Positions 19,365 through 29,639 of a stretch of 41,950 bases of DNA are shown in pieces. How positions within the stretch are numbered: the stretch's first letter is position 1; every line of letters begins with the position of its first letter. Both the position numbers and the translations under genes were made by a program. The stretch is taken from contig JADRCO010000230.1 in assembly GCA_021464525.1 (NCBI GenBank), forward strand, positions 1-41,950, written 5' to 3'. The stretch comes from Rhizophagus sp. LPA8_4_AMF (Eukaryota > Glomeromycota > Glomeromycetes > Glomerales > Glomeraceae). The notes beneath the pieces were generated by a model. That model did not search any database and was not told where the DNA came from. It saw nothing but the letters and a program-made list of their open reading frames with translations.

Positions 19365-21053
19365 ATGAAGTCGTTAAGCTTATTAACCGAAAAAAAATAT
19401 ACTTTTAGTCCTTTTAATTCACAAAAATATAAACCAAAAGCAAATAAAGAAAAGTTACGTGCAGGGAAACGTAAATTTTTAAAAGAATTTTCGACGAAAT
19501 ATGGGTATAATGGTAAAATAGATCAAATACGTGAAGTAGAATATCCACAATTAAGAAACGCAATTTATCTTGATCATACAGGCACTACAACATTCGCTAA
19601 AAGTGCGTTAACTAATTTTAATAATGATATATTAAGTAATCTTTACGGAAATCCTCATTCAAATTCTTCTAGTTCGCAGGCGAGTTCTATGCGAGTGGAA
19701 GGTGTACGTAGACGAATCCTTAAATATTTTAATGCTGATGAAAATGAATATAATGTTATCTTCACTCAAAATGCTACGGCTGCTATTAAACTGGCAGGTG
19801 AGATGTTTCCTTGGACAGAAAGGAGTACCTATAAATATTTAAGAGAATCTCATAATAGTATTAATGGATTAAGAAGATTTCTTGAAACAATTAACCCGGA
19901 AAATATTCAAGGTGTAACTGAACATGATGTAGAAGAAATGATAAATAATCCACAGGTTAATGATGAACCTGAAGATGATGAAATTACTTATAATCTTTTC
20001 GCTTATCCAGCTCAATGTAACTTCTCTGGAATGAGATTTCCTTTAAATTGGATTAGTAAAATCAAGAATTTGGATACAAAAAAGTCAAAATCTTTAGTTT
20101 TGTTAGATGCGGCTGCCTACGTTCCATCTGCACAACTTTCCTTAGCTAATAAAGAAACTTCACCAGATTTTGTATGTCTTAGTTTTTATAAAATGTTCGG
20201 ATTTCCTACTGGATTAGGAGCCTTAATAATAAAATCAGAATTAAATCCCATATTAAGAAAAGGATATTTTGGTGGTGGTACTACTAATTCAGTTGTTTAT
20301 GATAAAACATGGCAAGTATTCTCTGAAGATATTGCAACACGTTATGAAGACGGGACCGTTAATTTCTTAAATATTATAGCATTAGATCATGCATTTGATG
20401 CGTTTGAAAGGAATTATGGAAATATAAAAAATGTATCGAATCATGTGACTAGCTTAAATACATACCTCAGTAGAAATATGAGATCATTACATCATTGGAA
20501 TGGAAAAAGTGTTTGTACGATAAATTCGGATAGGAATTTTTCAGATAGTGAAAAGCAAGGTGGTATATTTAGTTTTAACGTAAAACGTTCAGATGGTAGT
20601 TTTGTAGGATATGTTGAATTGGAAAAATTAGCAAATACGTATGGTATTCATATTAGATCTGGTGGTAATTGTAATCCTGGTAGTATTTCAAGATGGAATA
20701 ATATTAGTGCTGAGGAAGTTATACAAAATAGTGAAGAGAGAAAATGTAGTGATGATAAAGATATATACAAAGGGAAATTATATGGCGCAGCCCGTGTATC
20801 AATAGGTGCAATGTCGACTATTGAGGATGTTTTAATCTGGCTAGATTTTTTCAAAAGACATTACGTTGAAATCATGCCTGGAAAAACGATTCATGATTTA
20901 AGTTCTACTAAAATAACAAAAGATATAAGTCCTTCTAAATTCTTGAAGTATATGAGTATTAGTAAATCACGCGAAAATTTGAGAACTTCCAAAGTATCTA
21001 AAGTTCAGAGATATAATGATACTAGTGGTAATGTTGTTCTAGAACATTCATAA
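19365..21053 (+). CDS. Molybdenum cofactor sulfurase-like PLP enzyme, aminotransferase domain only (562 aa)
   Basis: A class V aminotransferase (NifS-like) fold can be read from residue about 66 to 505: YLDHTGTTTF at the start, YGNPHSNSSSSQ, a histidine at 163 (RESHNS), LLDAAAY (Asp 248), the PLP lysine in SFYKMFGFPTGLGAL (Lys 276), GGGTTNSV, RYEDGTVNFL and RSGGNCNPG with Cys 436 as candidate persulfide cysteine. These motifs are those of MOCOS/ABA3/HxB enzymes, which move sulfur from cysteine to the molybdenum cofactor of xanthine dehydrogenase and aldehyde oxidase. Those proteins normally carry a C-terminal MOSC domain and exceed 750 residues. Here the protein ends about 55 residues after the aminotransferase domain with a Ser/Lys-rich tail. 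Single exon, intact; actual substrate unproven. Confidence 0.82.
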   Translation: MKSLSLLTEKKYTFSPFNSQKYKPKANKEKLRAGKRKFLKEFSTKYGYNGKIDQIREVEYPQLRNAIYLDHTGTTTFAKSALTNFNNDILSNLYGNPHSNSSSSQASSMRVEGVRRRILKYFNADENEYNVIFTQNATAAIKLAGEMFPWTERSTYKYLRESHNSINGLRRFLETINPENIQGVTEHDVEEMINNPQVNDEPEDDEITYNLFAYPAQCNFSGMRFPLNWISKIKNLDTKKSKSLVLLDAAAYVPSAQLSLANKETSPDFVCLSFYKMFGFPTGLGALIIKSELNPILRKGYFGGGTTNSVVYDKTWQVFSEDIATRYEDGTVNFLNIIALDHAFDAFERNYGNIKNVSNHVTSLNTYLSRNMRSLHHWNGKSVCTINSDRNFSDSEKQGGIFSFNVKRSDGSFVGYVELEKLANTYGIHIRSGGNCNPGSISRWNNISAEEVIQNSEERKCSDDKDIYKGKLYGAARVSIGAMSTIEDVLIWLDFFKRHYVEIMPGKTIHDLSSTKITKDISPSKFLKYMSISKSRENLRTSKVSKVQRYNDTSGNVVLEHS

Positions 21054-21357
21054 TAGTTTTCATGTTCTCACTAGATAATTTGTATATTCCATTTTTTTTT
21101 AATATAATATTCTATTAATAATTAATTATAACATTTAATATACTAATGTATTATTTGAGGCAGGATCTCTTTAATTGTATACACTTAATCCCAATAAACT
21201 GAGGCAAGGCCTTTTAATTTGAAAACAAAAGAAATTTTTTGAGTAAAATAAAATGTGAAATAATTTGATAATATAATTTTTAATAAGAATACTGTATATA
21301 CTGTATATACGGTAGCGATTTAGTATTTTTAAACGGGACCTCAGCAGAGTATCCTGA
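21054..21357. other. Downstream of the MOCOS-like gene
   Basis: No gene. Contains AATATAATATTCTATTAATA just after the stop, and a TACTGTATATACTGTATATA run at 21291-21311, a word that also occurs at other repeat junctions in the window. Confidence 0.4.
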
Positions 21358-21637
21358 CTTTTCGCTGAAGTCCTTTTCATCGAGACCTATTTCGCCGAAG
21401 CAATATCGCCAAAGGGATATTTCACCGAAGTGCCATTTCGCCGAAATGAGTGGACATTTTTTATTTTCTTTGTATCGAATTGTTAATGATCAAGGAAATA
21501 TGTTAATCACCAACATTTTCGGCGAAATGTCCTTCGACGAAATGGACGATTCGGGGAAAGGATTCGGCGAAATGTCCCTTCGGTGAAACTTTCCTTCAGT
21601 GAAATGCTTCTGCGAAATGAACTTCGGCGAAATGTAC
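21358..21637. mobile_element. TTCGGCGAAAT foldback element, copy 2
   Basis: The left arm (21358-21450) repeats TTTCGCCGAAG-type words, for example CTATTTCGCCGAAGC and CATTTCGCCGAAATG. The right arm (21515-21637) carries the inverse words CGGCGAAATGTCC, TTCGGCGAAATG and ends CTTCGGCGAAATGTACCGTA. The centre is about 65 bp of AT-rich sequence. It continues to the right into sequence shared with 27165-27290. Confidence 0.6.
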
Positions 21638-21819
21638 CGTAACTCTCTGGATGTTATCCAGGTTTATTGTCGTCTATCGTTTCTTTTTTTAGAAGGTTAT
21701 CAAACTTATCCGATATACATTTTTGTTTAGCTTAAAAAAATATGTTAAGTATGTAAGAGTAAAAAAAATACTAATTTTAATGACTTAACCATTTTGGTGA
21801 GTTCACCGATTCGGATGAT

Positions 21820-21985
21820 CGTGATGTTATAGATCGATTTTCTATCATCAATCCAATATTATTCTATAATTCCTTAATGCTAGTTATCCTATAAGTATTT
21901 TTTTACATAAACGCATATTTTTATTAATTGAACTCCTTCTACTGTATTATATTGTATATAAAATATTATTATTTTTTTTTCTAAT
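21820..21985. repeat. Dispersed repeat shared with 27180-27290
   Basis: GATCGATTTTCTATCATCAAT, then CTCCTTCTACTGTATTATA and TGTATATAAA, occur in the same order here and at 27195-27270, each time just right of a TTCGGCGAAAT element. The two stretches probably form one larger repeated segment. Confidence 0.5.
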
Positions 21986-22016
21986 AGATCTTTGTTTGTA
22001 TTTTTATTCCTTATGT

Positions 22017-22271
22017 AGGTTGAAAAACTCACGATTGGTATTGGATGTAATCCTAATAGCAATAAGCCAATAACACAATTAGTTCGCTTATGTTAATTTC
22101 AAACTATTCCGAATATTATTGTTCACAACTTTTGAAATAAATATTTTTTTTTTAATAGCTTGCGGCCTTGCGCTTCTAATGTTACAAATGCCAAACGGTT
22201 ACAGGAACTAGAAATCACGGTTGTTGGTCCTTCGAATGATTTACCTGTAGAATTTTACCATTGCCACTGAC
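22017..22271 (+). other. Possible coding remnant, unrecognised
   Basis: After a TATGTAG acceptor-like site the sequence reads VEKLTIGIGCNPNSN then KPITQLVRLC. After a TTTTTTAATAG acceptor-like site at about 22159 another frame reads LRPCASNVTNAKRLQELE then ITVVGPSNDLPVEFYHCH and stops. The two open stretches have protein-like composition, but their phases do not join through the obvious splice sites, and I do not recognise a family. Could be a decayed gene. Confidence 0.22.
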
Positions 22272-23226
22272 AGAAACAGCGGTTGTAGATATTTAAAGGG
22301 TTTGTTAATGAACAGCATTGTAAAGATGCTGGTCTACTCCATTCACATCTCGTTGGAAGTGCACTAAGAGTGCACTAAATATACTGTAAATAAGGGGGAT
22401 ACAGCTAATATTTGGATTATATATTAAGGTTGTACTCGAGTTCAGCTGCTCCTCCTCGTGTAGATTGTTTTTCGGAAGGAGTAAAGGTCGAATAATATCT
22501 ATGCAAAGTATTGTCTTTTTATGAACCACAACTAGTTGTGCTTTATAATTACAATTGATCGAGTATAAATTATAAATTCCTAAAAAAAAAAAAAATATTT
22601 TAAATTATTATAACGAATAAATTGATAAATTTTAAATAAATATTAAATGTATAATAAGTTTATTAATCGAATTTTTATATAGTAAAATACTGTATATGTT
22701 GTATATAATAATAAGAAAAATTTTATAAATTTAATATTATAATTCAACATACTGTAGGTTGCCTCATCACGGAGCTCACGTTACATAATATCACGTCTAT
22801 GACTCACGACAGCCCTGACCACGGGATACATCCATATCCTACTTTCATAATATTTTTATTTAAATTTGATAAATATGATATTTAATTAATTACTACTATT
22901 GTAGAATTGTCTTTATTTAAAAAATTCGATTAATGATTATGTAATTATTATTAAAAAAAAAATTTAATGATATAAAAAAATGTGTCGAAAAAAAAAATCG
23001 AAAATATTTAAGAATTAAATTTACAAATTACAAATATAAATAACAATTTTTTGAATTAAAAAGCCCATATTATAAATGTTATTATAAAACATAACGCTAT
23101 TATGAAAATAAATGTAATTTATAAATTAGTATAAATTCTTTGTAAAAATGTTAAAGAATGTATAATAAATATTATGAGAGATACCTTGCTTCAATTTGGT
23201 TGAATTTTTTATTAATACATTTTTAC
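22272..23226. other. Intergenic, no gene seen
   Basis: AT-rich. A short GC-richer island at 22760-22845 (CTCACGACAGCCCTGACC) stands out but has no coding or repeat identity that I can see. Confidence 0.4.
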
Positions 23227-25190
23227 TCATATTAAGCTCTTTTTTACCGGCTTTCCTTGTTTTTCAATACTAGGTAGTTTGCGCCTACACCCTGACACCA
23301 CTGTTTTGTGTCGTTTGACAGATTCAACTTGTACACGTTTCATAGAACCACCTCTTAAATTAACTGCAGGATCTAAATCACGATTTAGATCGTAAAGAAA
23401 GGAAGTTAGCTGAGAGACAGATTTTAGCTTAGCCGCTTTATACCACTCTGTAAATTTAACTAATGCAGAACGCAATTGCACACCGCCATTCTTGATAGTC
23501 TGATTTCTTCTAAAAAAATCGATAAATGTGGAAATATCGACAATTTCGGCATTTTCATTACAAAATTGAGCACCATATTCAATAGTTGTATTGTTATTTG
23601 ATGTTTCTGCTTCCATTTGCAAACTTTGTGGAGTGAATTCTGCGTGTAATGATGCATAAAAGAACTGTCTTTTGCAACATAATCTAAAAGAATTAATTTA
23701 ATAAAATGAATGTTATGGAATAAACAGATTAAACATGGTTACTTACCAAGTGCCAAACCACATGATCATTGGAAGTCAAAGATGGAAGAAAATTGAACAT
23801 CTATATGTGGAATTTGACAGAAACTGCACCTTGGTGCTTACAGGTGCACTGGACATACCAACTGGGTAAGATTTTACTATTAACGGCATAGAAGCTATTA
23901 TTAGCATTTTGGCATTTGCGCACTCGGCACAAAAAAATTCATTCTTCACACCTACTCTTGAATAGAATTCATGTTAATGGTGTCCCATCCGGGTCATAAA
24001 AATGTTTTGCAAGCCAAAGATGCCCCGGATGTCTATGTGCAAATCTGAGTAATTGAAGCACGTAAAATCTCTCCATATTAAACGCAATAAACTGGCAAAT
24101 ACTAAATCTTTTAGTATTTCAAAACTTCTCTCGATGTAAATTATTTGTGTTATTTCCGCACAGCACATATATAACTCGAAGCGGAAAGAGTGGGCCCAAA
24201 AATCAATGGCGTTCCCATAAAATCTTGAAATGCTTGCGTAGTTGAAGATAAAGATCATAAAACTTTTGTTTGAGTTCATTGTAATGCGTATGCATTTTGA
24301 AGTCAGACGGTGTATAAAGGATTTCTTTTATCTTATCCATGATAAGTCCCCGATCTCCTTGGTTAATATGATATTTCGAATCTTGGAGCCATCTCCAAAA
24401 CGCCTGGAGGACATAAAATATGCACAGAAGACGGATTCCTTGTATTTTTCAGTTAAATTTAGTAAATCCATAAATTATTTCAGATTCAAAAAAGAAATTA
24501 GATTCGAAATAAATCCTTACCTTCTGGCCAACACAATTCAAGAGCATTGATTGTATCGTCAGTAAGAAAAACCTTCGGATCAACGTGTAGTCCACGTCCA
24601 TAAAGAGCATATTATGGAAGAATCGTTTTAATTAGATTTAATTCCTTTTCATGCATTATTTCAGGTTTATCTGAAGTGTAAATAGGTCGAGTGGTAGGGC
24701 TCCGACCGTACAACTCGTATAGAGAATTGATGTATTTAAAGGCTCAAATGATGCCGAAGCGTCCATATACATAATTCTCCAGATTGTAAATCTTTTCGTG
24801 TACTCAGCTCATTAAATTAATTACGATGCATAGAATGAGCATCTTTCCCGTGCACGAATCATATTCTTGTAATATCGCTCTCCCATGTCTAGAATTATTA
24901 TAATTACTATATATACGACTTCCGCAAGGCGTTCAAACATTGAAGTACTGTTGCAATCACGACGCTTCAATTCACGGTTCCCTTGTTTCTCTTTCACTAA
25001 ATTGCTATAAATACAATGTCTTTTCTCACGGAAGAGAACTTTTTTCATTTGATCGCGTAACGTCTAGGTTCTGGCATGTCGTTTTTGACTTGAATTTAAA
25101 CAAGAACCATTTGCGTGCCTTTTCTTTATCTTTAACATCTACGTATGCGTTCAGCTCAAATTGTGAAATCGCAAAACTTTTGGCAGTTTG
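23227..25190 (-). pseudogene. Decayed Mutator-like (MULE) transposase with SWIM zinc finger
   Basis: Read from right to left. An N-terminal piece near 25190-25040 gives FELNAYVDVKDKEKARKWF, with VTRSNEK and FREKRHCIYSNLVKEKQGN following in another frame. The middle piece at about 24650-24550 gives ALYGRGLHVDPKVFLTDD and NALELCWPEG before a GTAAGG donor. Next come WRWLQDSKYHINQGDRGL and IDFWAHSFRFEL (24420-24170). A SWIM finger follows at about 23870-23800, CTCKHQGAVSVKFH, then FNFLPSLTSNDHVVWHLG, a GTAAGT intron (about 23748-23692) and a C-terminal exon to 23227. The order matches MULE transposases common in Rhizophagus. There are several frame changes and internal loss between 24830 and 24700, so it is not functional. 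Confidence 0.65.
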
Positions 25191-25763
25191 AATTGATAGC
25201 ACATTATAGTTTTTAATTAATTATGATTGATGCGGAGGGAGAATTGATTTCAATTGTTTGGGGAGGGGATCCCATGAAAAAAACTAAAAATAAATATGAA
25301 ATTTTAAACAAGTGATAAACAAAAATTCCAATGCTATTTTAATAACCAAATTCTTGTTTTACGAATATAGACTAAAATAAATACTATTTAACATAAATTA
25401 AATAATGACAATAAATTAAAGTTAAAATTAACGCTATATATATCAAATATAATAATGATATATACCCAAAAACTCATTTTTTTTCCTCATTTTTAACCTA
25501 TATTCCATGTGCATATTATATAAAAACAAAAAAAACACAACTTTAGCTGTGTAACTTAACTTCTTTGTTACAAATTTGCCCATTGGACCACTTACCATTT
25601 ACCAAAATAAAAATACTTTACAAGTGTTAAAAAGTAGTCCTACTACACTTCCGAAATACAAACGAAATTTTGTTCTTTGTTTATTTAGGAGTGTGAGAGA
25701 TATTTTTATCAGTGACACGATGATCACGAATTTTCTGATTGGATCTATCACGTGATCAGTGTT
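25191..25763. other. Intergenic, no gene seen
   Basis: AT-rich spacer between the MULE relic and the foldback element. Nothing recognisable, apart from a GGGGAGGGGATCCC patch at 25260-25273. Confidence 0.4.
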
Positions 25764-26024
25764 GTGACAACTTCCCCAGTAACACCATCAAAAAAGTCAC
25801 TATCACGTGATGTTTGGCCCGCATTACGGCGTTATGCATTAACATGTGAAAATAAACAGTGACGAATAAGGCGTGACGAATAAGTTTTCGCCTACTCGAA
25901 AAAAAAAAGTCCCTCAGATACATATAGTTTACGAAAAGCAGAGTGGGTGTGATGCCGGTGATGAATATTTTTCACAGTCACGTGATAGTGAAAATTTGAT
26001 GGTGTTACTGGGGAAAATTGTGAC
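25764..26024. mobile_element. Foldback element with about 47-bp inverted arms
   Basis: The arm 25764-25810 (GTGACAACTTCCCCAGTAAC, then ACCATCAAAAAAGTCACTAT, then CACGTGA) pairs with 25978-26024 (TCACGTGATAGTG, then TTGATGGTGTTACTGGGGAA, then GTGAC) with a few mismatches. A 167-bp spacer without family features lies between. Probable MITE. Confidence 0.55.
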
Positions 26025-26159
26025 TGTGGCGCCATCAAATTTCAGACGTGCGTGACGTTTCGCGTTTTACACTTCTTACACTTCTTTTATATTTTTTCTC
26101 TTTTATAAAAAGGGCAGTACTTCAGTAGCATAATTTTTTCGTTTAATTATTATTCCAGA

Positions 26160-26790
26160 CAGTATGTTATTAAAATTTTGAAGCAATTGATAGAAGAAAA
26201 AAATTTGCAGGGGGACGAAGATTATAATATTAAAATGAAAGCTATGAAGAAAAGGTTATGTGATGAATATCTTTAATTTAGAAGGTATAGGGATAATATG
26301 GAACAGTATAATAGTAGATGAGTTTAATTTGAAATGGAATAATATCAACATTGACGGATGTTATGAACAGTGGGCGAAAAATCTAACATATGTCACCAAT
26401 AAGGTGAAGATCTTAATGCTAGATCAATTAACAAATTTATTTGTTACGAGTATCTGTTACAATATAGAGTGTGCGCTTCATTCAAATTAATTAAGAATGG
26501 AATTTCAACTGATAAATTTACAACGAACGAGTTAGATACAAAATACGAGCTTTTAGATTAAAAAACACATTACCGATTTATGATATTTTATACAAAATAA
26601 AAGTATTTGGGATTAAATCTAACAAATGTGCGAGGTATCATTTAGAATTAACTCGAGACTTAATCAATACTAAGATCTTCTCAGACTCGGAAGTAAGAAA
26701 AGAAAAAACAAAGATTATTCAAGTATGTAATGAATTCTTGAATGGAATACGATCTAAAATTTGGTTGCCGAGGGGTAGTGTCAAGGGACA
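26160..26790 (+). other. Decayed coding-like sequence, possibly transposon-derived
   Basis: Several short frames with protein-like composition follow one another on the plus strand: EEKNLQGDEDYNIKMKAMKK, then a piece with NINIDGCYEQWAKNL, then at about 26630-26780 YHLELTRDLINTKIFSD followed by NEFLNGIRSKIWLPRG. The last block resembles the C-terminal end of LINE-type polyproteins in this fungal group, but I cannot confirm that from sequence alone. Interrupted by stops, so not functional. Confidence 0.28.
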
Positions 26791-27025
26791 GGTAGGAAAG
26801 ATAAAAGAAAACTACGTTGACGATCAATCATGATGACGGATTGAAAGTACAATAAGTGATAGTAATGGGAGTAGACATGAAATAATTTAAAAATGATCAA
26901 TAAAAATAAAGAAAAAATAAAAAAAAAATTAAAATAGAGAATGTAATTAATAATATAGTTGATAATAGATATTAACGAATTAGATTCTAGGAAAAGGTTC
27001 ATTATATAGGTAATTTGGTATCCGG

Positions 27026-27165
27026 GATGTCCTTTGATGAAATGAGCGATTAGGGAAAAGGATTCGGCGAAATAGACTTTGGCGAAATGTCCCTTCGGCG
27101 AGACTTTCCTTCGGCGAAATGGTTTCGGCGAAAATGAACTTTGGCGAAACGTACCGTAACTCTCT
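27026..27165. mobile_element. TTCGGCGAAAT element, copy 3 (right arm only)
   Basis: Only the right arm is visible: GGATTCGGCGAAATAG, TTTGGCGAAATGTCCC, CCTTCGGCGAAATGG and TTTGGCGAAACGTACCGTA. This closely matches 21540-21637, including the following AACTCTCTGGATGT. Confidence 0.55.
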
Positions 27166-27290
27166 GGATGTATCTGGGTGATCAACCGATGGATCGATTT
27201 CTATCATCAATTCAGCATTGTTCTATATTTCCTTTTACACAGCTCCTTCTACTGTATTATACTGTATATAAATTACATTTTTTCTTTATA

Positions 27291-28569
27291 ATGCACTTTT
27301 TTTATAATTATTCAATAACAGATAAAATCGTATTTTTGTAATTACCCATTATTTTAAATAAATCACATTATTAAAATTAGAACTTTAATCTAACGAATTT
27401 TCATAAAATTACTGCATACTAGTTATATTTATAATATTGAAATATTAAAACAGCAACTCCAAAATATGAGTTATTAATAAATTTTTAAACTTGACAGACT
27501 TGGTAATTTAAAAAATTCTTTAATTTTTTTTTAAAATACATAATAATTTGCATATAAAAATATATATATATTTTTTAATTCAGAATTCAGTTAATAAAAT
27601 AGATTTATAATTTTATTAAATATTAAAATAATTACATAATTGATAATTAAATTACGATAAAATGCGATTTTATTTGCTAATACTAAAAATATCAGAGAAA
27701 TTAAGAAAAAATGATGTTTTACTGAAATTTCATTTTAAGGATAATGCTAGCTTGGATTAAAAACTTGATCTAATTTAACTTCAGGCGGTGTAAAAATTCA
27801 ATGATCGCCCTAGATATTCAGGTAATAATAGCGCTTTATTTTGATCCTAGCATACCTTTTACACTATATCATACCGTAAAGATTTTGAAAATTAAGTATA
27901 ATTCGATTGTACCGTATTTTACGGCTAGTAAGCAGTAAGCACTCCCGAAAATAAGCACCCTGGCCAGAATTGGGAGGATCTTGGCATTAAGTGCAAAAAA
28001 AGAGGTGCTTATATACAGTATTAACGTTAAATTTAATTAATTTATACTTTTACTCTATTTATTCTCAAGTACAATTAATTATTTAATTATTGTAAATTAA
28101 ACGAATAATATGTTACCCTAATTCATATTTTAATAGTTAGCAAGAATAATCGATTTCACACTTTGAATTATTAACGTATATCTCGTAAAAAGAATAATAT
28201 GATATTGAATAATTTACATTTCCAATTTTTTTATTTTATTTTTTATGCTCATTTACTTGTGAATTTGATTCTAGGCGATATTAGTACGTTTTATTAAAAT
28301 AGACTGGACTATAATTTATATATTTTCGAGAGAATTTTTGTGATTAATGAATATAACGACTAAGGAAGCTAACTGAACGAATTTCATTCTGAAATTAAAA
28401 TTAAAAACATTAATCTAATTAAAAATATTTTTATATACTTCTCGTTAAATTTATATTTATTGAAATATTTTATTTACATTGGTCAAATGTTGCACTAAAC
28501 TTGTTTTAATGTAATAAATATTGCTTTTATAATAATCGACAAAGTCATCATATCGGTTATTATTTGCAA
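27291..28569. other. AT-rich intergenic region
   Basis: No gene. Holds the short element at 27910-28020. The last 150 bp (28420-28569) is the 3' flank of the minus-strand peptide gene and is repeated at 29390-29523. Confidence 0.45.
27910..28020. mobile_element. Short 111-bp element with TACYGTAT ends
   Basis: TACCGTATTTTACGG at the left and, reverse-complemented, TACTGTATATAAGCACC at the right resemble inverted ends. Inside, AATAAGCACCC and GGTGCTTAT form partial inverse words. No coding sequence. Confidence 0.4.
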
Positions 28570-28846
28570 TCACAAAACTTGTGGTTCTGCTATTGGTTCC
28601 GTGTCACGTTTATATTCATCTTGTGGTTCTGCTATTGGTTCCGCGTCACGTTTAAATGCATCTTGTGGTTCTGCTATTGGTTCACGTTTAAATACATCTT
28701 GTGGTATTGCATCTGCGTCAATAATGAATTAAAAGAATTCATTTTAAATAATTTGATAAAAAAAAAAAAAATTTTTTTTAAAAAATTTATTTACTTGCTA
28801 AAACAATAGTAAAGACGAAAATCAACAGTAAATATTTTAATTGCAT
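28570..28846 (-). CDS. Kex2-processed secreted repeat peptide precursor, locus 6 (64 aa, spliced)
   Basis: On the minus strand, exon 1 is 28846-28795 and exon 2 is 28712-28570, with an 82-bp GT-AG intron (GTAAAT donor, GCAG acceptor) in phase 1, exactly as in the plus-strand copies. The signal peptide is MQLKYLLLIFVFTIVLA. Exon 2 encodes AIPQDVFKR, EPIAEPQDAFKR, DAEPIAEPQDEYKR and DTEPIAEPQVL then stop: three KR sites, with Glu-Pro/Ile-Ala/Glu-Pro spacers suited to dipeptidyl aminopeptidase trimming. Predicted products are the short related peptides QDAF, QDEY and QVL. The signal peptide and promoter are those of the cluster at 1-6075, 22 kb away, while the peptide region is different. Internal repetition argues that this is a true precursor and not chance sequence. 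Confidence 0.8.
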
Positions 28847-28939
28847 GATATAACATATATATATATAATTTTTTTTTGTATAACTTTTTAATTCGTTGTT
28901 TGTTAATTTGTTTAAAGAAATTTCCACTTTCTCAAAGTG

Positions 28940-29240
28940 TTTATATAAGAATTTCATGATTACATTTTTCATATTTATTATCAATGAAGGCGAAGTAAAG
29001 GAGACGTACAAGAGTATTTTTGCCACGGTTTTCTACATTGCGCCATGTTAAAATTTATAATTGAAGATCAGAATCACTTTAAATTAATAATGTGAAAATA
29101 CGAGATTTTGATTTCAATATTTACTTCGAACCGTAGTCATTTGTGAAACTGAGAGTTATTAACGAGGGCAAAGTAAAAGAGGCGTATATAAAGAGTAATT
29201 TTGCCACGTTTTTATACACTGCGCCATGTTAAAATCAACT
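28940..29240 (-). promoter_or_regulatory. Promoter module of locus 6 (two boxes plus TATA)
   Basis: On the minus strand: box 1 at about 29235-29163 (ATGGCGCAGTGTATAAAAAC, GTGGCAAAAT) and box 2 at about 29048-28983 (ATGGCGCAATGTAGAAAAC, CGTGGCAAAAATACTC, CCTTTACTTCGCC). TATATAAA is at 28947-28940, followed by CACTTTGAGAAAG, 94 bp before the ATG. Same order and spacing as upstream of 3501 and 5815. Confidence 0.7.
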
Positions 29241-29523
29241 TGAATCAATAACTCGAAATATGTTTAAAAATTTTAATGACATTAACATCTACATCAAGTA
29301 AAAGAATGCTTTATGTTATGTACTATATTTATTGTTTAACATAATTATAGAGCGTATTTGTTTAACTAATTTATTGGATTCCAAAAAAAAGACGAAATTT
29401 TTTTTTATTAAATTTATATTTAATGAAATACTTTATCTACGTTTTAAATATTGCTTATTTTAAATGTAATAAAATATCATTTTAATAAATCAACAAATCA
29501 ACAAAACCAATATTTTTCGGGCA
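29241..29523. repeat. 3' flank of relic locus 7
   Basis: No gene. The minus-strand sequence after the relic exon (about 29523-29390) repeats the 3' flank of locus 6 (28569-28420), for example AAATTTATATTTAATGAAATA, so the two loci form a tandem pair with a period near 950 bp. Confidence 0.5.
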
Positions 29524-29606
29524 TCACAAATCATAATTACCATAATTTTGTGGTTTCGCTACGTATGCAGTATCCCTCACGAATCGAATTTAAATCGGAT
29601 AAATCT
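29524..29606 (-). pseudogene. Relic exon 2 of a peptide precursor, locus 7
   Basis: On the minus strand the frame reads FVRDTAYVAKPQNYGNYDL and stops at 29524-29526, which aligns with KRDTEPIAEPQVL of locus 6 (Arg-Asp-Thr, Ala-Lys/Glu-Pro-Gln). The frame is broken just upstream, and no signal exon or promoter box precedes it; instead the repeated inter-unit flank begins at about 29640. A decayed copy. Confidence 0.45.
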
Positions 29607-29639
29607 AAACTTAAAATAAATTATAATAATTATAATAGA

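Noticed and set aside
26980-27210. Arg/Phe/Ser-rich open frames
   Set aside because: They are translations of the TTCGGCGAAAT repeat array, not a gene.
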